The translations under genes were made by a program, and so were the position numbers. A DNA stretch of 63,147 bases from Actinocrinis puniceicyclus (GTDB lineage Bacteria; Actinomycetota; Actinomycetes; Streptomycetales; Catenulisporaceae): the NCBI RefSeq assembly GCF_018283645.1, contig NZ_JAGSXH010000025.1, positions 1-63,147 on the forward strand, written 5' to 3'. Position 1 is the stretch's first letter. Every line of letters begins with the position of its first letter. The notes beneath the pieces are model-generated. The model was given only the letters and a program-made list of their open reading frames with translations, was not told the DNA's origin and did no database searches. Positions 1 through 10,827 of the stretch are shown one piece after another.

Positions 1-91
1 GGCCTGGTAGCCGCCGAGCACCCCGGGCACCGGCAGCGGCTGTAAGGCCACGTACTCGCTGGTCAACAGCTGGCCCGGCGGCTACCAGGCC
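1..91. repeat. Fold-back inverted repeat at window edge
   Basis: Bases 1-16 are the exact reverse complement of bases 76-91, and the match runs to the very first base. It lies in coding sequence and creates an in-frame TAG at 8-10 just before the linker of the CBM2 protein. The simplest reading is a chimeric or fold-back read at a contig end, so the first 16 bases probably do not belong to the gene. A genuine inverted repeat cannot be excluded. Confidence 0.7.
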
Positions 92-337
92 AACGTGGTG
101 GTGGCCAACAGCGGCTCGTCGACGCTGAACGGCTGGACCGTGCACATGACCCTGGCGAGCGGACAGAGCATCAGTAGCCTGTGGAGCGGGGTGAACAGCG
201 GCAGCAGCGGATCGATAAGCGTCAAGAACGCCGCATACAACGGAACGATCAGTGCGGGTGCCTCGACGTCGTTCGGTTTTACCGCCAACGGTGACGGGTC
301 ACTCGCCCCCAGCGGCGTCAGCTGCACGAGCCCGTGA
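11..337 (+). CDS. C-terminal CBM2 carbohydrate-binding domain of a secreted protein (5' partial)
   Basis: About 105 residues remain. A short Pro/Ser/Thr-Gly linker leads into a family 2 carbohydrate-binding module that starts GCKATYSLVNSW and ends GVSCTSP, giving the usual pair of terminal cysteines, with the conserved Trp pattern (NSW, LNGW, SLW). CBM2 domains bind crystalline cellulose, chitin or xylan and are normally attached to a secreted glycoside hydrolase or lytic polysaccharide monooxygenase. The catalytic part lies outside the window. The apparent TAG at 8-10 falls in the suspect fold-back segment and is not taken as evidence of a pseudogene. It converges with the next gene across a strong hairpin. 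Confidence 0.85.
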   Translation, partial: PPSTPGTGSGCKATYSLVNSWPGGYQANVVVANSGSSTLNGWTVHMTLASGQSISSLWSGVNSGSSGSISVKNAAYNGTISAGASTSFGFTANGDGSLAPSGVSCTSP

Positions 338-371
338 TCGCACACTGACACGACGGCCGCCGACGACCGGG

Positions 372-399
372 CCGGTGCGGTGGGTTCCCACCGCACCGG
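372..399. terminator. Hairpin terminator after the CBM2 gene
   Basis: A perfect 13-bp inverted repeat (CCGGTGCGGTGGG and its complement) has a 2-nt spacer and begins 34 nt after the CBM2 stop codon. There is no T-tract, as is usual in GC-rich actinomycetes. It could end transcription of both convergent genes. Confidence 0.65.
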
Positions 400-490
400 T
401 TCGGCCTCGTCCGGCCTCGCGCCGCGCGACGGCCCCCGCCAGGATGGGACCGCGCCCGCGGCGCGGTCGTCTGCTTTCCGGGAAACACAT

Positions 491-546
<56 letters not shown>

Positions 547-610
547 CCGAGTGGAACCGTCCCGCCGAACGATGCCGACTCGCGCTCGACCCGACGCCCG
601 CCGTCTCAGC

Positions 611-2353
611 TCACGATTGCGCGTCGGGCGTCTCCGGCCGCTGTGGCGTCACACACAGCGCCGGCAGCAGGAACCAGCGCAACGCCTCGACGTGCTCGGG
701 AAGGCCGGTCGGTCCCTCGTCGACGGCGTCGGGAAGCTCCTCGAACACCCGGCGCGCACGCTCCAGCTGCTGGGGCAGCACCTCCTCGCCGGCGGTCGTC
801 CGGTTGCGCGGGTAGTCCAGGCCGTCCTCGGTGAACCGCACGTCGGCCAGCCGCAGCGGCGGCTCGGTGATCTCGCCGCGGTGCCGCCACAGCCCGGTGG
901 CGCTGTTGAAGGAGTAGTGCGGCAACAGCCGGTGCCCGTACCGGGCCAGCAGATCGACCGCCTCGACCAGGTAGTCGCGGACCGTGTCCGAGATGAAGTA
1001 GTTGAAGTTCACCCGGACCCAGCCCGGTTTTATGCCCTCGCAGCCCAGGCCGATCTCGTGCTCGAAAGCCCGCGATCGCTCGGCGTCGATCGACAGCAGC
1101 CGGTGCCCGTACGGGCCGGCGCAGGAACAGCCGCCGCGGGCCTGGATCCCGAACAGGTCGCTGAGCACCGCGACCACGAAGTTGTGGTGCAGGAACATCT
1201 CCGGCCGCGCCGCGCGCAGCTGGAAGGAGACGATTGACAGGCGCCGTGCGTCGCGGTTGCCGAGGATGTCGATCGCCGGGTTCGCCGACCAGCGCTCAAG
1301 GGCGTGCCGCCACAGCCGCTCCTCGCGCGCCTGGATCAGCTCCGTGCCCACCGCCTGCTTGAGCGCGAACACCAGCCCGGCGCGGATCGACTCCACGATC
1401 GCCGGGGTGCCCCCCTCCTCCCGGGCGACCGGGTCGTCGAGGTAGCGGTGTCCGAGCGGGTCCACGAACAGCACGGTGCCGCCGCCGGGGACGGTCGGCA
1501 CGGCGTTGCGCACCAGTTCCCGCCGCACCACCAGCACGCCGGGGGTCTGCGGCCCACCGGGGAACTTGTGCGGGGAGAGGAACACCGCGTCCTTGTGGTC
1601 CCCGCGGCCCGGCGCGCTCTCCCGCATCCGGATCGGCACGTACGGCCCCGCCGCGGCGAAGTCCCAGAACGACAGCGCGCCGTGCTCGTGCAGCAGCGCG
1701 GCGATCGCGTCGGTGTCGGACAGCAGGCCGGTCACGTTCGAGGCAGCCGAGAAGCTGCCGATGCGCAGCGGCCGGTCGGCGTGCTTGCGCAGCTGCTCGG
1801 CCAGGTACTCCTGGTCGATGTGCCCGTCCCGGTCCTCCGGCACGGTCACCACGTCTGCGATCGACTCGCGCCAGGGCAGCTCGTTCGAGTGATGCTCGAA
1901 CGGTCCGACGAACACCACGGGCCGTGGTTCGCCGGGCTCCGACTCGACCCGCTGCGCCGCGGCGAGCCCGCGCAACTCGAGGATGGCGACGAGCTTGTTG
2001 ATCGCGCCGGTCGCCCCGGAGCCGGTGAAGATCACCAGGTCGTCCGCGGTCCCGCCGACCGCGTCGCGGATGATCCGGCGGGCGTCCTCGCGCAGCCCGC
2101 TGGTGGCGCGGCCGGTACTGGAGCTCTCCGTGTGCGTGTTGGCGTAGCGGGGCAGCACCTGGCCGCGGATGAAGTCCTCGATGAAGTCCAGCGCGCGGCC
2201 CGACGCGGTGTAGTCGGCGTACACGACGCGGCACGGACCATACGGTCCGTCGAGCACCTCGTCGTCGCCGATCAGGCCGCGGCGCACCCGCTCCAGCAGC
2301 GGTGAACTTGGCAGAACCGATGCGCTCTGGGAACCGGTGGACACACCGCTCAC
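611..2353 (-). CDS. Aminotransferase class V-fold PLP-dependent enzyme
   Basis: The 580-residue protein has the fold-type I pattern of cysteine desulfurase relatives: an N-terminal YADYTASGRAL segment, a glycine-rich phosphate site (FTGSGATGAINK) and the Schiff-base lysine in LSPHKFPGG near the middle. A later RGGCSCAGPYGH stretch has cysteines where desulfurases carry the catalytic loop. It is clearly longer than NifS/IscS/SufS (about 400 residues) because of a C-terminal extension of about 150 residues. The start is GTG at 2353, divergent from furA. No Fe-S assembly genes lie nearby, so desulfurase activity is not assigned and the substrate is unknown. Confidence 0.85.
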   Translation of the reverse strand: MSGVSTGSQSASVLPSSPLLERVRRGLIGDDEVLDGPYGPCRVVYADYTASGRALDFIEDFIRGQVLPRYANTHTESSSTGRATSGLREDARRIIRDAVGGTADDLVIFTGSGATGAINKLVAILELRGLAAAQRVESEPGEPRPVVFVGPFEHHSNELPWRESIADVVTVPEDRDGHIDQEYLAEQLRKHADRPLRIGSFSAASNVTGLLSDTDAIAALLHEHGALSFWDFAAAGPYVPIRMRESAPGRGDHKDAVFLSPHKFPGGPQTPGVLVVRRELVRNAVPTVPGGGTVLFVDPLGHRYLDDPVAREEGGTPAIVESIRAGLVFALKQAVGTELIQAREERLWRHALERWSANPAIDILGNRDARRLSIVSFQLRAARPEMFLHHNFVVAVLSDLFGIQARGGCSCAGPYGHRLLSIDAERSRAFEHEIGLGCEGIKPGWVRVNFNYFISDTVRDYLVEAVDLLARYGHRLLPHYSFNSATGLWRHRGEITEPPLRLADVRFTEDGLDYPRNRTTAGEEVLPQQLERARRVFEELPDAVDEGPTGLPEHVEALRWFLLPALCVTPQRPETPDAQS

Positions 2354-2412
2354 GATACGGCCTGCCGGCCGCCTGCGTGAGACCCGGGTTTCCGAAACAC
2401 GGCATATTCGTT

Positions 2413-5168
<2,756 letters not shown>

Positions 5169-5188
5169 CAGCGTTCTGATCCGGTGCC

Positions 5189-5230
5189 CGGGCCGGTCAG
5201 CCCCGACGCGCGTCGGGGCTGACCGGCCCG
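5189..5230. terminator. 42-bp perfect palindrome, bidirectional terminator
   Basis: Bases 5189-5230 form a perfect palindrome centred at 5209/5210, able to fold a stem of about 19 bp with a tetraloop. It starts 20 nt after the katG stop and ends 5 nt before the stop of the convergent PIN gene, so it can end both transcripts. Confidence 0.85.
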
Positions 5231-5235
5231 TCACG

Positions 5236-5640
5236 TCACGGCGGTTCGAGCAGTTCGTGCAGCGGCGCGACCCTGACGAACGCCCGCGCCGCGTCGGCGA
5301 CCTCGTCGTCGAGGGTGACCAGCGCGTCCGCCTGAAGGCGCGTCAGCGCGATGTATTCGGCCGCGTACGTATCCGGCCAGTCCAACCGGCGCGCCACTTC
5401 CCACGCGCCGGCCTGCAGGACACGGTCGCCGAGCAGCCGGATCCGCAGCGCGCGGATACCGTCGAGCACCCTGCGGGCGGACCACTCCTCGATCCGGCCC
5501 TCGCGCACTGCCGCGTACATGAGCGCCAGCACCTGGGAACGCAGCAGGGTCGGGGCGACCAGCGCATGGCCGACCGGGATCACCGCCCGGTCGGTGGCGA
5601 TCCGGATGGCCACCGGCGCATCGATGACGAATCGAGTCAT
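5236..5640 (-). CDS. PIN-domain protein (VapC-like), no partner gene
   Basis: A 134-residue protein with the PIN layout: an N-terminal beta strand with the first acidic residue (TRFVIDAPVAIR, Asp8), a middle helix region with acidic residues (REGRIEEW), and the C-terminal DTYAAEYIALTRLQADALVTLDDE segment seen here in pieces, carrying the remaining carboxylates. PIN proteins are Mg-dependent RNases and usually the toxins of VapBC pairs. No antitoxin-like gene precedes it; 5641-5836 holds no credible coding frame. ATG at 5640 is chosen because the PIN fold starts there. It may be a solitary PIN RNase or a toxin that has lost its antitoxin. Confidence 0.75.
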   Translation of the reverse strand: MTRFVIDAPVAIRIATDRAVIPVGHALVAPTLLRSQVLALMYAAVREGRIEEWSARRVLDGIRALRIRLLGDRVLQAGAWEVARRLDWPDTYAAEYIALTRLQADALVTLDDEVADAARAFVRVAPLHELLEPP

Positions 5641-5836
5641 GCTCCAACATTGCCAGGCTGCGCTGACATCCGCGGTAAGAGCGGACGCGGCGCACCTCCG
5701 GATCACCCGGCCACGGCGTCGGCGCCGGGGCCGTGGACCGTCTCACCTCCCGGCCCGCTCCACGATGTCAGTACACGAGCGTAGTCGGCTACTATCGGCG
5801 CAGGAACACTCGTGCGGCAGCAGCGTGGAGGCAGCT

Positions 5837-6688
5837 ATGACCGACTCGCAGTCCACCCCGTGGCACGCCACGGAACTGCTCACCGGCGGCTGGCAGGTCG
5901 CCGAGATAGATACCAGCGTCGCGCACACCGCCCGCATGTACGACTACTACCTCGGCGGCAGGGACAACTACGAGGTAGATCGTGACGCCGCCGAACAGGC
6001 GCTGGCCATCTACCCGCACATACGCGCGCTGGCCCGGGAGAACCGGGCCTACCTCGGCCGCGCCGTCCGGTTCCTCGCCGCCCAGGGGATACGGCAATTC
6101 CTCGACATCGGCACCGGAATCCCCTCGCCGGGCAACACCACCGAGTCCGCCCGCGAGGTCGCCCCCGACGCGCGGGTCGTCTACGTCGACAACGACCCGA
6201 TCGTGATGGCCCACGCCAGCGCGCTGCTGGCGGAACACGACCCCGCGCACACCAGCGTCGTCTACGGCGACCTGCGCGACCCGCGCTCGATCCTGGAGGA
6301 TCCGCGCGTGCGCGCCGTGCTCGACTTCGACCAGCCGATAGCGGTGCTGCTGGTCGCGGTCCTGCACTTCATCCAGGACACCGAGCGTCCCGCCGAGATC
6401 GTCCGCGAGTTGATGGACGCCGTGGTGCCCGGAAGCTACCTGGCCTTTTCCCATGCCACCGCCGACGGGCAGAGCGAGACCGCGCGGGAAGCGGCGCAGA
6501 CATACGACCGGGCCACCGCGCGCCTGATCCTGCGCAGCAAGGCCCAGATCACCCCCTTCTTCGCCGGACTGGAACTGGTCGAGCCCGGGCTGGTCGCCCT
6601 TCCGTGGTGGCAGCCGGACCACGAGGTGACCGCGGACCCGGAGCAGAACTGGGGATACGCCGCCGTCGCGATCAAACCCGCGCGGTAG
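5837..6688 (+). CDS. SAM-dependent methyltransferase, DUF574 / Methyltransf_19 type
   Basis: The 283-residue protein carries the family signature ARMYDYYLGGRDNYEVDR near residues 32-49, a glycine-rich SAM site (FLDIGTGIPSPGN), the acidic residue after beta-2 (VVYVDNDPIV) and a post-site VYGDLRDP. The family is strongly expanded in actinomycetes; substrates are largely unknown. The ATG at 5837 follows GGAGGCAG, a good ribosome site. It stands alone, between the divergently oriented PIN gene and the convergent TetR gene. Confidence 0.88.
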   Translation: MTDSQSTPWHATELLTGGWQVAEIDTSVAHTARMYDYYLGGRDNYEVDRDAAEQALAIYPHIRALARENRAYLGRAVRFLAAQGIRQFLDIGTGIPSPGNTTESAREVAPDARVVYVDNDPIVMAHASALLAEHDPAHTSVVYGDLRDPRSILEDPRVRAVLDFDQPIAVLLVAVLHFIQDTERPAEIVRELMDAVVPGSYLAFSHATADGQSETAREAAQTYDRATARLILRSKAQITPFFAGLELVEPGLVALPWWQPDHEVTADPEQNWGYAAVAIKPAR

Positions 6689-6716
6689 CCGTCGCGGGAG
6701 CGCGCGGCCTCCTGCG

Positions 6717-6754
6717 GGGTGATCCGGTCGACGCCGAAAGCGGCGCGATCACCC
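6717..6754. terminator. Two-part hairpin between convergent genes
   Basis: An outer 8-bp stem (GGGTGATC 6717-6724 with GATCACCC 6747-6754) encloses an inner 5-bp stem-loop (CGCCG-aaag-CGGCG). It lies between the methyltransferase stop (6688) and the stop of the convergent TetR gene (6791). Probably a bidirectional terminator. Confidence 0.55.
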
Positions 6755-6790
6755 GGCCGCGTCCCACCCCCGGCCGCGTCCCACCGGGTC

Positions 6791-7426
6791 CTACGGCCGG
6801 TCGGTCTGCTTGGCGCGAAGCCCGCGCAGCAGCAGGTCGACGGTCTCGGCGGGTTCGGCGAGCCACCGCTGCGCCCCCGCCGCACCGAGCAGCCGGTGAT
6901 ACGCGCGCTGATACGCGGCGCCGACCAGTAGCATCGCGGCCGCGCGTAGGTCGGCATCCGGGGGCAACTCGCCGGCAGCCTGTCGCGCCGCCAGGAACGC
7001 CGCGGTGCCTTCGATCGCGCGGTGCGGCCCTATGTCGTGCCGGCGGCTGCGTTCCCGGAACGCCTCGCGCACCTCGCTGTCGGCCTGCACGGCGGCGACG
7101 ACGGGCGCGGTGCGCAGGAAGAAGGACTCCAGGCCCTCGAACAGCGCAAGCAGGTCCGCGCGCAGCGTGCCGTGCCGCAGTCGCTCGCCGAAGAAGAGCT
7201 CGACCACCTGCGGAAGGTACTCGCCCACCACGGCCAGCAGCAGCCCCGGCCGGTCGCCGAAGTGGTAGAAGACGCTCGCCTCGGCTACCCCGGCGCGCTG
7301 CGCCACCGCCCGCGTGGTGAGCCGGGCGGCTCCGGACTCGCTGAGTACCGCCTGCGCCGCTTCGAGCAGCGCCTCGCGCACTCCCGTCGAGGGGCGCCCG
7401 GCCCTGCCGGTGCTGCGCTCGGGCAT
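6791..7426 (-). CDS. TetR-family repressor of the adjacent nitroreductase
   Basis: A 211-residue one-component regulator. The N-terminal helix-turn-helix is typical (LTTRAVAQRAGVAEASVFYHFGDRPGLL, residues about 35-62, shown here as two adjoining parts LTTRAVAQRAGVAEAS and VFYHFGDRPGLL), followed by an all-helical ligand domain. The ATG at 7426 is chosen because AGGAGG sits 5 nt upstream; a longer frame exists but lacks a ribosome site. It is divergent from the F420-type nitroreductase, and the 156-bp spacer holds a strong palindrome, so it probably represses both genes. The inducer is unknown. Confidence 0.88.
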   Translation of the reverse strand: MPERSTGRAGRPSTGVREALLEAAQAVLSESGAARLTTRAVAQRAGVAEASVFYHFGDRPGLLLAVVGEYLPQVVELFFGERLRHGTLRADLLALFEGLESFFLRTAPVVAAVQADSEVREAFRERSRRHDIGPHRAIEGTAAFLAARQAAGELPPDADLRAAAMLLVGAAYQRAYHRLLGAAGAQRWLAEPAETVDLLLRGLRAKQTDRP

Positions 7427-7530
7427 CGAACCTCCTGCGCGCGGCTCGGTCGGCCGCCGTTCGGCTGGTAATTGCCTGTGGATCGGCACCGAAGCGTTGC
7501 ACGCCCCGCCGACCGGGTCTAGCGTAGCCA

Positions 7531-7552
7531 TTACTGATGTAACACTCAGTAA
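7531..7552. promoter_or_regulatory. Palindromic TetR operator
   Basis: TTACTGA (7531-7537) and TCAGTAA (7546-7552) are perfect inverted arms separated by 8 nt, inside an unusually AT-rich stretch between the divergent TetR and nitroreductase genes. Arm length, spacing and placement fit a TetR-family operator controlling both promoters. Confidence 0.75.
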
Positions 7553-7582
7553 ATCATCGATCGGCGGCAAGGAGCAGGGGCC

Positions 7583-8086
7583 ATGTCATCCGAATCAACG
7601 CCGGCCACCGCGTACGGCAGGCCGACCACAACGGGGCCGCAGCCGCTCGCGTCGTACCAGGGCGCGCTCAACGGCGTCATGAAGGTTCTGCTGCGCGTGC
7701 CGGTGATCTCGCGCGGGATCGGCAGCAGGCTGTTGACGTTCACCGTGGTGGGCCGCAAGTCCGGCAAGACGTACGTCATCCCGGTCGCCTACACGCGGCA
7801 CGAAGGCAAGCTGCTGGTCGGCACGCGCCTTTGGCCGTGGACCAAGAACCTTCGCCCCGGCGAACCGGCGACGGTGCGCGTGAAGGGTCGCCAAAGGCTG
7901 GCCGACTGGGAACTGTTCACCGACGAGCAGGGCGTCGTCGAACTCTTCGGCGTCATCGCGCGGGACAACCACACCAACGCCAAGTTCAACGGCATCGGCT
8001 TCGAGCCGGACGGCTCGCCGAGCCTCGCCGACCTGCATCAGGCCTGGGCGAAAGGCTGCGCCGTCATCCGGCTGACCCTGCGGTGA
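7583..8086 (+). CDS. F420-dependent nitroreductase family protein (Ddn-like)
   Basis: The 167-residue protein matches the deazaflavin-dependent nitroreductase family of split-barrel proteins: LLTFTVVGRKSGK, then VIPVAYTRHEGKLLVGT and a C-terminal HQAWAKGCAVIRLTL. Members use reduced coenzyme F420 to reduce quinones, nitroaromatics or other electrophiles. ATG at 7583 follows GGCAAGGAGCAGGGGCC. Control by the divergent TetR protein suggests induction by a small hydrophobic compound. The substrate cannot be read from sequence. Confidence 0.85.
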   Translation: MSSESTPATAYGRPTTTGPQPLASYQGALNGVMKVLLRVPVISRGIGSRLLTFTVVGRKSGKTYVIPVAYTRHEGKLLVGTRLWPWTKNLRPGEPATVRVKGRQRLADWELFTDEQGVVELFGVIARDNHTNAKFNGIGFEPDGSPSLADLHQAWAKGCAVIRLTLR

Positions 8087-8202
8087 ACCGGATGACGCGT
8101 ACGGCGCGTAACCCGGCGGTCGGGTAGTCGCTTCACGGATACGGGCGCCGTCGGCCACGCTGCGCGATGTCCGGACGATCCGCCTCGAAGACGTCGCCTG
8201 TC

Positions 8203-8252
8203 AGGGCTCGTGTTTTCTCCTCGGTCTCGATCGAGCAGAAAGCACGAGCCCT
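8203..8252. other. Long imperfect stem-loop in a 476-bp non-coding stretch
   Basis: Arms 8203-8217 and 8238-8252 are 15 bp with one mismatch (core AGGGCTCGTG with CACGAGCCCT) around a 20-nt loop that itself contains CTCGATCGAG. It lies 116 nt after the nitroreductase stop. It may be that gene's terminator or the remains of an insertion. In the rest of 8087-8562 I see no gene, only a short AT-richer patch near 8290. Confidence 0.5.
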
Positions 8253-8562
8253 GCGGCGTGGTGAGCCTGCGCTGCCGTATGGTCTCAGCGATATACCCTC
8301 TCTGATCACGTAACCCTGCTCGGTGCGCAATCCACCGATCGAAGCCAGAGCCGACCCCGCGTTACGGGCAGCAACCCAGCACATATGGGCAGCAGGGTCA
8401 GCCGCCGCAGGAAGAAAGTCCGTGGCCCCGGCAGCGAACTGACCCCCGCCCGACAGCGTCGGCGATTATCCGCCTACGACGCGTTCGCGACGGGTCTGAC
8501 GTGCACCATCGGTCATCGCCGGAAACCTCCCGGAATGTCCGCGACTGTGAAACCATCACGGT

Positions 8563-8706
8563 ATGCCGAGGGTCTACGAGCGGTACACCGAAGAACTCCA
8601 TCGTGAGTTCGGCTACCTCGCCGCGTGGCTGCCCAATTCAAGGATCGAACTCGGCGACGTCGGCACTCTGCGTCGCGACCGATTCGAGCGCCTGACCTTC
8701 TATTCG
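8563..8706 (+). pseudogene. 5' fragment of an unrecognised gene
   Basis: About 48 residues from an ATG read like real protein (MPRVYERYTEELHREFGY followed by LAAWLPNSRIELGDVG), then the frame collapses into low-quality Arg/Ser-rich sequence while a different frame takes over with radical SAM homology. I do not recognise the family. There is no clear ribosome site. It appears to be the beginning of a gene cut off by a rearrangement that joined it to the truncated radical SAM gene. Confidence 0.45.
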
Positions 8707-9436
8707 GTCCGGACAACGCGGTCTTCGGGCAGTGGAATCGCCTCGTCGCCGCGTGCCGCGTTCCGCACTGCCGTCAGTTCCCCGCGCACGGCGGCGAGAT
8801 CATCCCCGGCGCCCTCGCCGACCACGTGGCCCGCATCCGGCGAGGGGTGCGATACGGCGAGCAGCCCCCGGTGCAGGTGGACCTTGATGTCAGCATGGCC
8901 TGCCCGTCCTCGTGCGGATTCTGCTTCTCCGCCGGCTACCGTGCGGCGCGTACGAGCGGGCGGCTCATGGCGACGGACCTGATCAAGAGCCTGCTGCAGG
9001 CCTGGGCCGCGGCAGGAGTCCGGCTCATCAGGTTCGACGGAGGCGGAGATCCCCTCTCCCACCCGGACCTGCCGGCGCTCATCGAACACTGCGACGCGCT
9101 GGGCCTGCGCACGGCAGTGCTCACCGCGGGCGACCTGCTCGCGCCGCGCCAGTTCGCCGCGTTCATTCGTGCCCGCACCTACATGCGGATCAGCCTGAAC
9201 GCCGCCACCGACGCCACCCGGGCCGCCCTGCACGGTACCTCGCCGGCGCGCCACGGAGTGCGCCGGATCCTCGACACCGTCGCGCAACTCGACGCGCAGC
9301 GCCGCGCGGTCTTCGGCGACGAGGCCGGTACGCTGATGCCCCTCGGCGCCACCTCGATGATCCATCCTGGCAACGCGACGAGCAGACTTGGTCCCGGATC
9401 GAGGCACGCACCGCCGTCTGGACCCCGTTGGCGTGA
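8700..9436 (+). pseudogene. Truncated radical SAM enzyme gene
   Basis: One frame from about 8700 encodes a radical SAM core: GPDNAVFGQWNRL, then CPSSCGFCF with the CX3CX2C cluster ligands, RFDGGGDPLSHPDL (the GGD/E region) and a barrel continuing to MIHPGN near 9376. No start codon precedes the conserved part in this frame, and after MIHPGN the sequence shifts to another frame whose last residues (TWSRIEARTAVWTPLA) end at 9436. So the gene lacks its start and most of its C-terminal third, consistent with an internal deletion. It lies 38 bp upstream of the NUDIX gene, and probably belonged to one functional unit with it and the PfkB kinase. Confidence 0.7.
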
Positions 9437-9474
9437 CGGGACACCGGCGGCCCACTTCCACGCGGAGCGGAGAC

Positions 9475-9936
9475 ATGCAGCAGACCGAGGCGAACCACAA
9501 CCCGTCCAGCCGGTACCTGGGCGGCGCGTTCGCGTTCCTATTCGATGACAAGGGCAGGTTCCTGCTGCTCGGCGAGCGCCCGGACACCCGCAAGTACATG
9601 TGGGACCTGCCCGGCGGCACCCTCACCGACGAGGAGCCGCCGGTGGAGGCGCTGCACCGCGAGGTGTTCGAGGAGACCGGGCTGCGGCTGCGCCTGCTCT
9701 CGCCGCTGTGCTGGCTCAAGTGGGACCGGCATCGCAGCGGCGCGCCGATCCTGGTGGCGTTCTACGTCGCGCACGTCGTGGCCCCGGACGACGTGCGGCT
9801 GTCTGAGGAGCACACCGAGTACCGCTGGGTCACCATGGAAGAGTTCGAATACGAGCGCCTCGCCGTCTCGGCGGAGGAGGAGATCGTGCGCGAGTGCTTC
9901 GCGCTGTACCGGCAGTGTCAGTGCACGGATCGCTGA
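9475..9936 (+). CDS. NUDIX hydrolase
   Basis: The 153-residue protein contains a perfect NUDIX box: G followed after five residues by E, then after seven residues REVFEETGL (within GTLTDEE and ALHREVFEETGLRL, residues about 50-71). Such enzymes cleave nucleoside diphosphates linked to another moiety, using a metal bound by the REVFEE glutamates. ATG at 9475 follows GGAGCGGAGAC. The stop TGA is followed at once by the GTG of the PfkB gene, so the two are translationally coupled. Together with the damaged radical SAM gene this suggests a lost nucleotide- or sugar-modifying pathway. Confidence 0.9.
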   Translation: MQQTEANHNPSSRYLGGAFAFLFDDKGRFLLLGERPDTRKYMWDLPGGTLTDEEPPVEALHREVFEETGLRLRLLSPLCWLKWDRHRSGAPILVAFYVAHVVAPDDVRLSEEHTEYRWVTMEEFEYERLAVSAEEEIVRECFALYRQCQCTDR

Positions 9937-10827
9937 GTGGCGGCGGTGACGGTCCTCGGCGACGTCAATGTCGAGATCACCGGGCGTATCGGCGAGCGGT
10001 TCGCTGACATCCACCGCAACCGGCTCGTGTACGCGCCGCTCGGGCTCGCCATCGGGGGCACGGCTGCCAACTTCGCGCTCGCGGCCGGCGGCGCCTTCAC
10101 CAAGGTGCGGCTGCTCGGGGCGATCGGCGAGGACCGCCTCGGCGAACTGGTCGAGCGGGAACTGCGCGAGGCAGGCGTGGACGCCCGTCTGCAGCGGGCG
10201 CCGGACCTGCCGACCGGCCTGGCCGTGGGAATCCGCGACGCGCGCCCGGGCGGCGGGACCAGGCTGCTGATGGTCCGCCCAGCGAGCGCGAACTGCGCCC
10301 TTGACCGCGCGCACCTCGCTGCGAACGCACCGTGCCTGACCGACACCGACTTCCTCGTCGCCGACGGCTACTCGATGCTCGGGGAACCGCGCCGCAGCGC
10401 GGTGCTCGGCGCGCTGAGCGCGGCGGCATGCGGCGGCGTACACGTGGTGTTCGACCTGGTGCCGCACGACTGCTACCGCTTCGCCGACCTTGACGAGGTC
10501 CACGGGTGGCTTCGCGACGTACACACGGCGATCACCGAGGTCGACACGATCCGCCGCCTGCTCGGCCTGGATCGCGGCGACGACGGACCAGGCCGCACGA
10601 GCCTCGGCCGCGTCCTGGCCACCCTGGAACCGCTGACCGAGACGCTTCCGGGGCGCAACTTCTTCCTGCGCTTCGGCCGTGACAACGCGAACGAGTCGCT
10701 GGTCTTCCGCCCCGGCCGCAAGCCCGTGCACACGTTCACCGGCTACTCGCGCACCGCGAACCTGCACGCATTCGGCGACCGGCTGACGATCCGCCAGATG
10801 GTCAAGCACCTGATGGAAGCGCCGTGA
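9937..10827 (+). CDS. PfkB-family carbohydrate kinase with altered anion-hole motif
   Basis: The 296-residue protein has the PfkB/ribokinase start (VTVLGDVNVEITG) and the first signature region (GGTAANFALAAGG, RLLGAIGEDRLGELV). In the C-terminal part the usual DTxGAGD signature is replaced by NLHAFGDRLT: the catalytic-type Asp is present but Gly-Ala is Ala-Phe. The protein is also a little short at the C-terminus. It starts with GTG directly after the NUDIX stop. A sugar or nucleoside kinase is likely, but reduced or changed activity is possible because of the motif. Confidence 0.8.
   Translation: MAAVTVLGDVNVEITGRIGERFADIHRNRLVYAPLGLAIGGTAANFALAAGGAFTKVRLLGAIGEDRLGELVERELREAGVDARLQRAPDLPTGLAVGIRDARPGGGTRLLMVRPASANCALDRAHLAANAPCLTDTDFLVADGYSMLGEPRRSAVLGALSAAACGGVHVVFDLVPHDCYRFADLDEVHGWLRDVHTAITEVDTIRRLLGLDRGDDGPGRTSLGRVLATLEPLTETLPGRNFFLRFGRDNANESLVFRPGRKPVHTFTGYSRTANLHAFGDRLTIRQMVKHLMEAP

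Noticed and set aside
1-10. CBM2 gene as a pseudogene because of the TAG at 8-10
   Set aside because: The stop lies wholly within the 16-bp fold-back copy at the window edge, which is likely artefactual.
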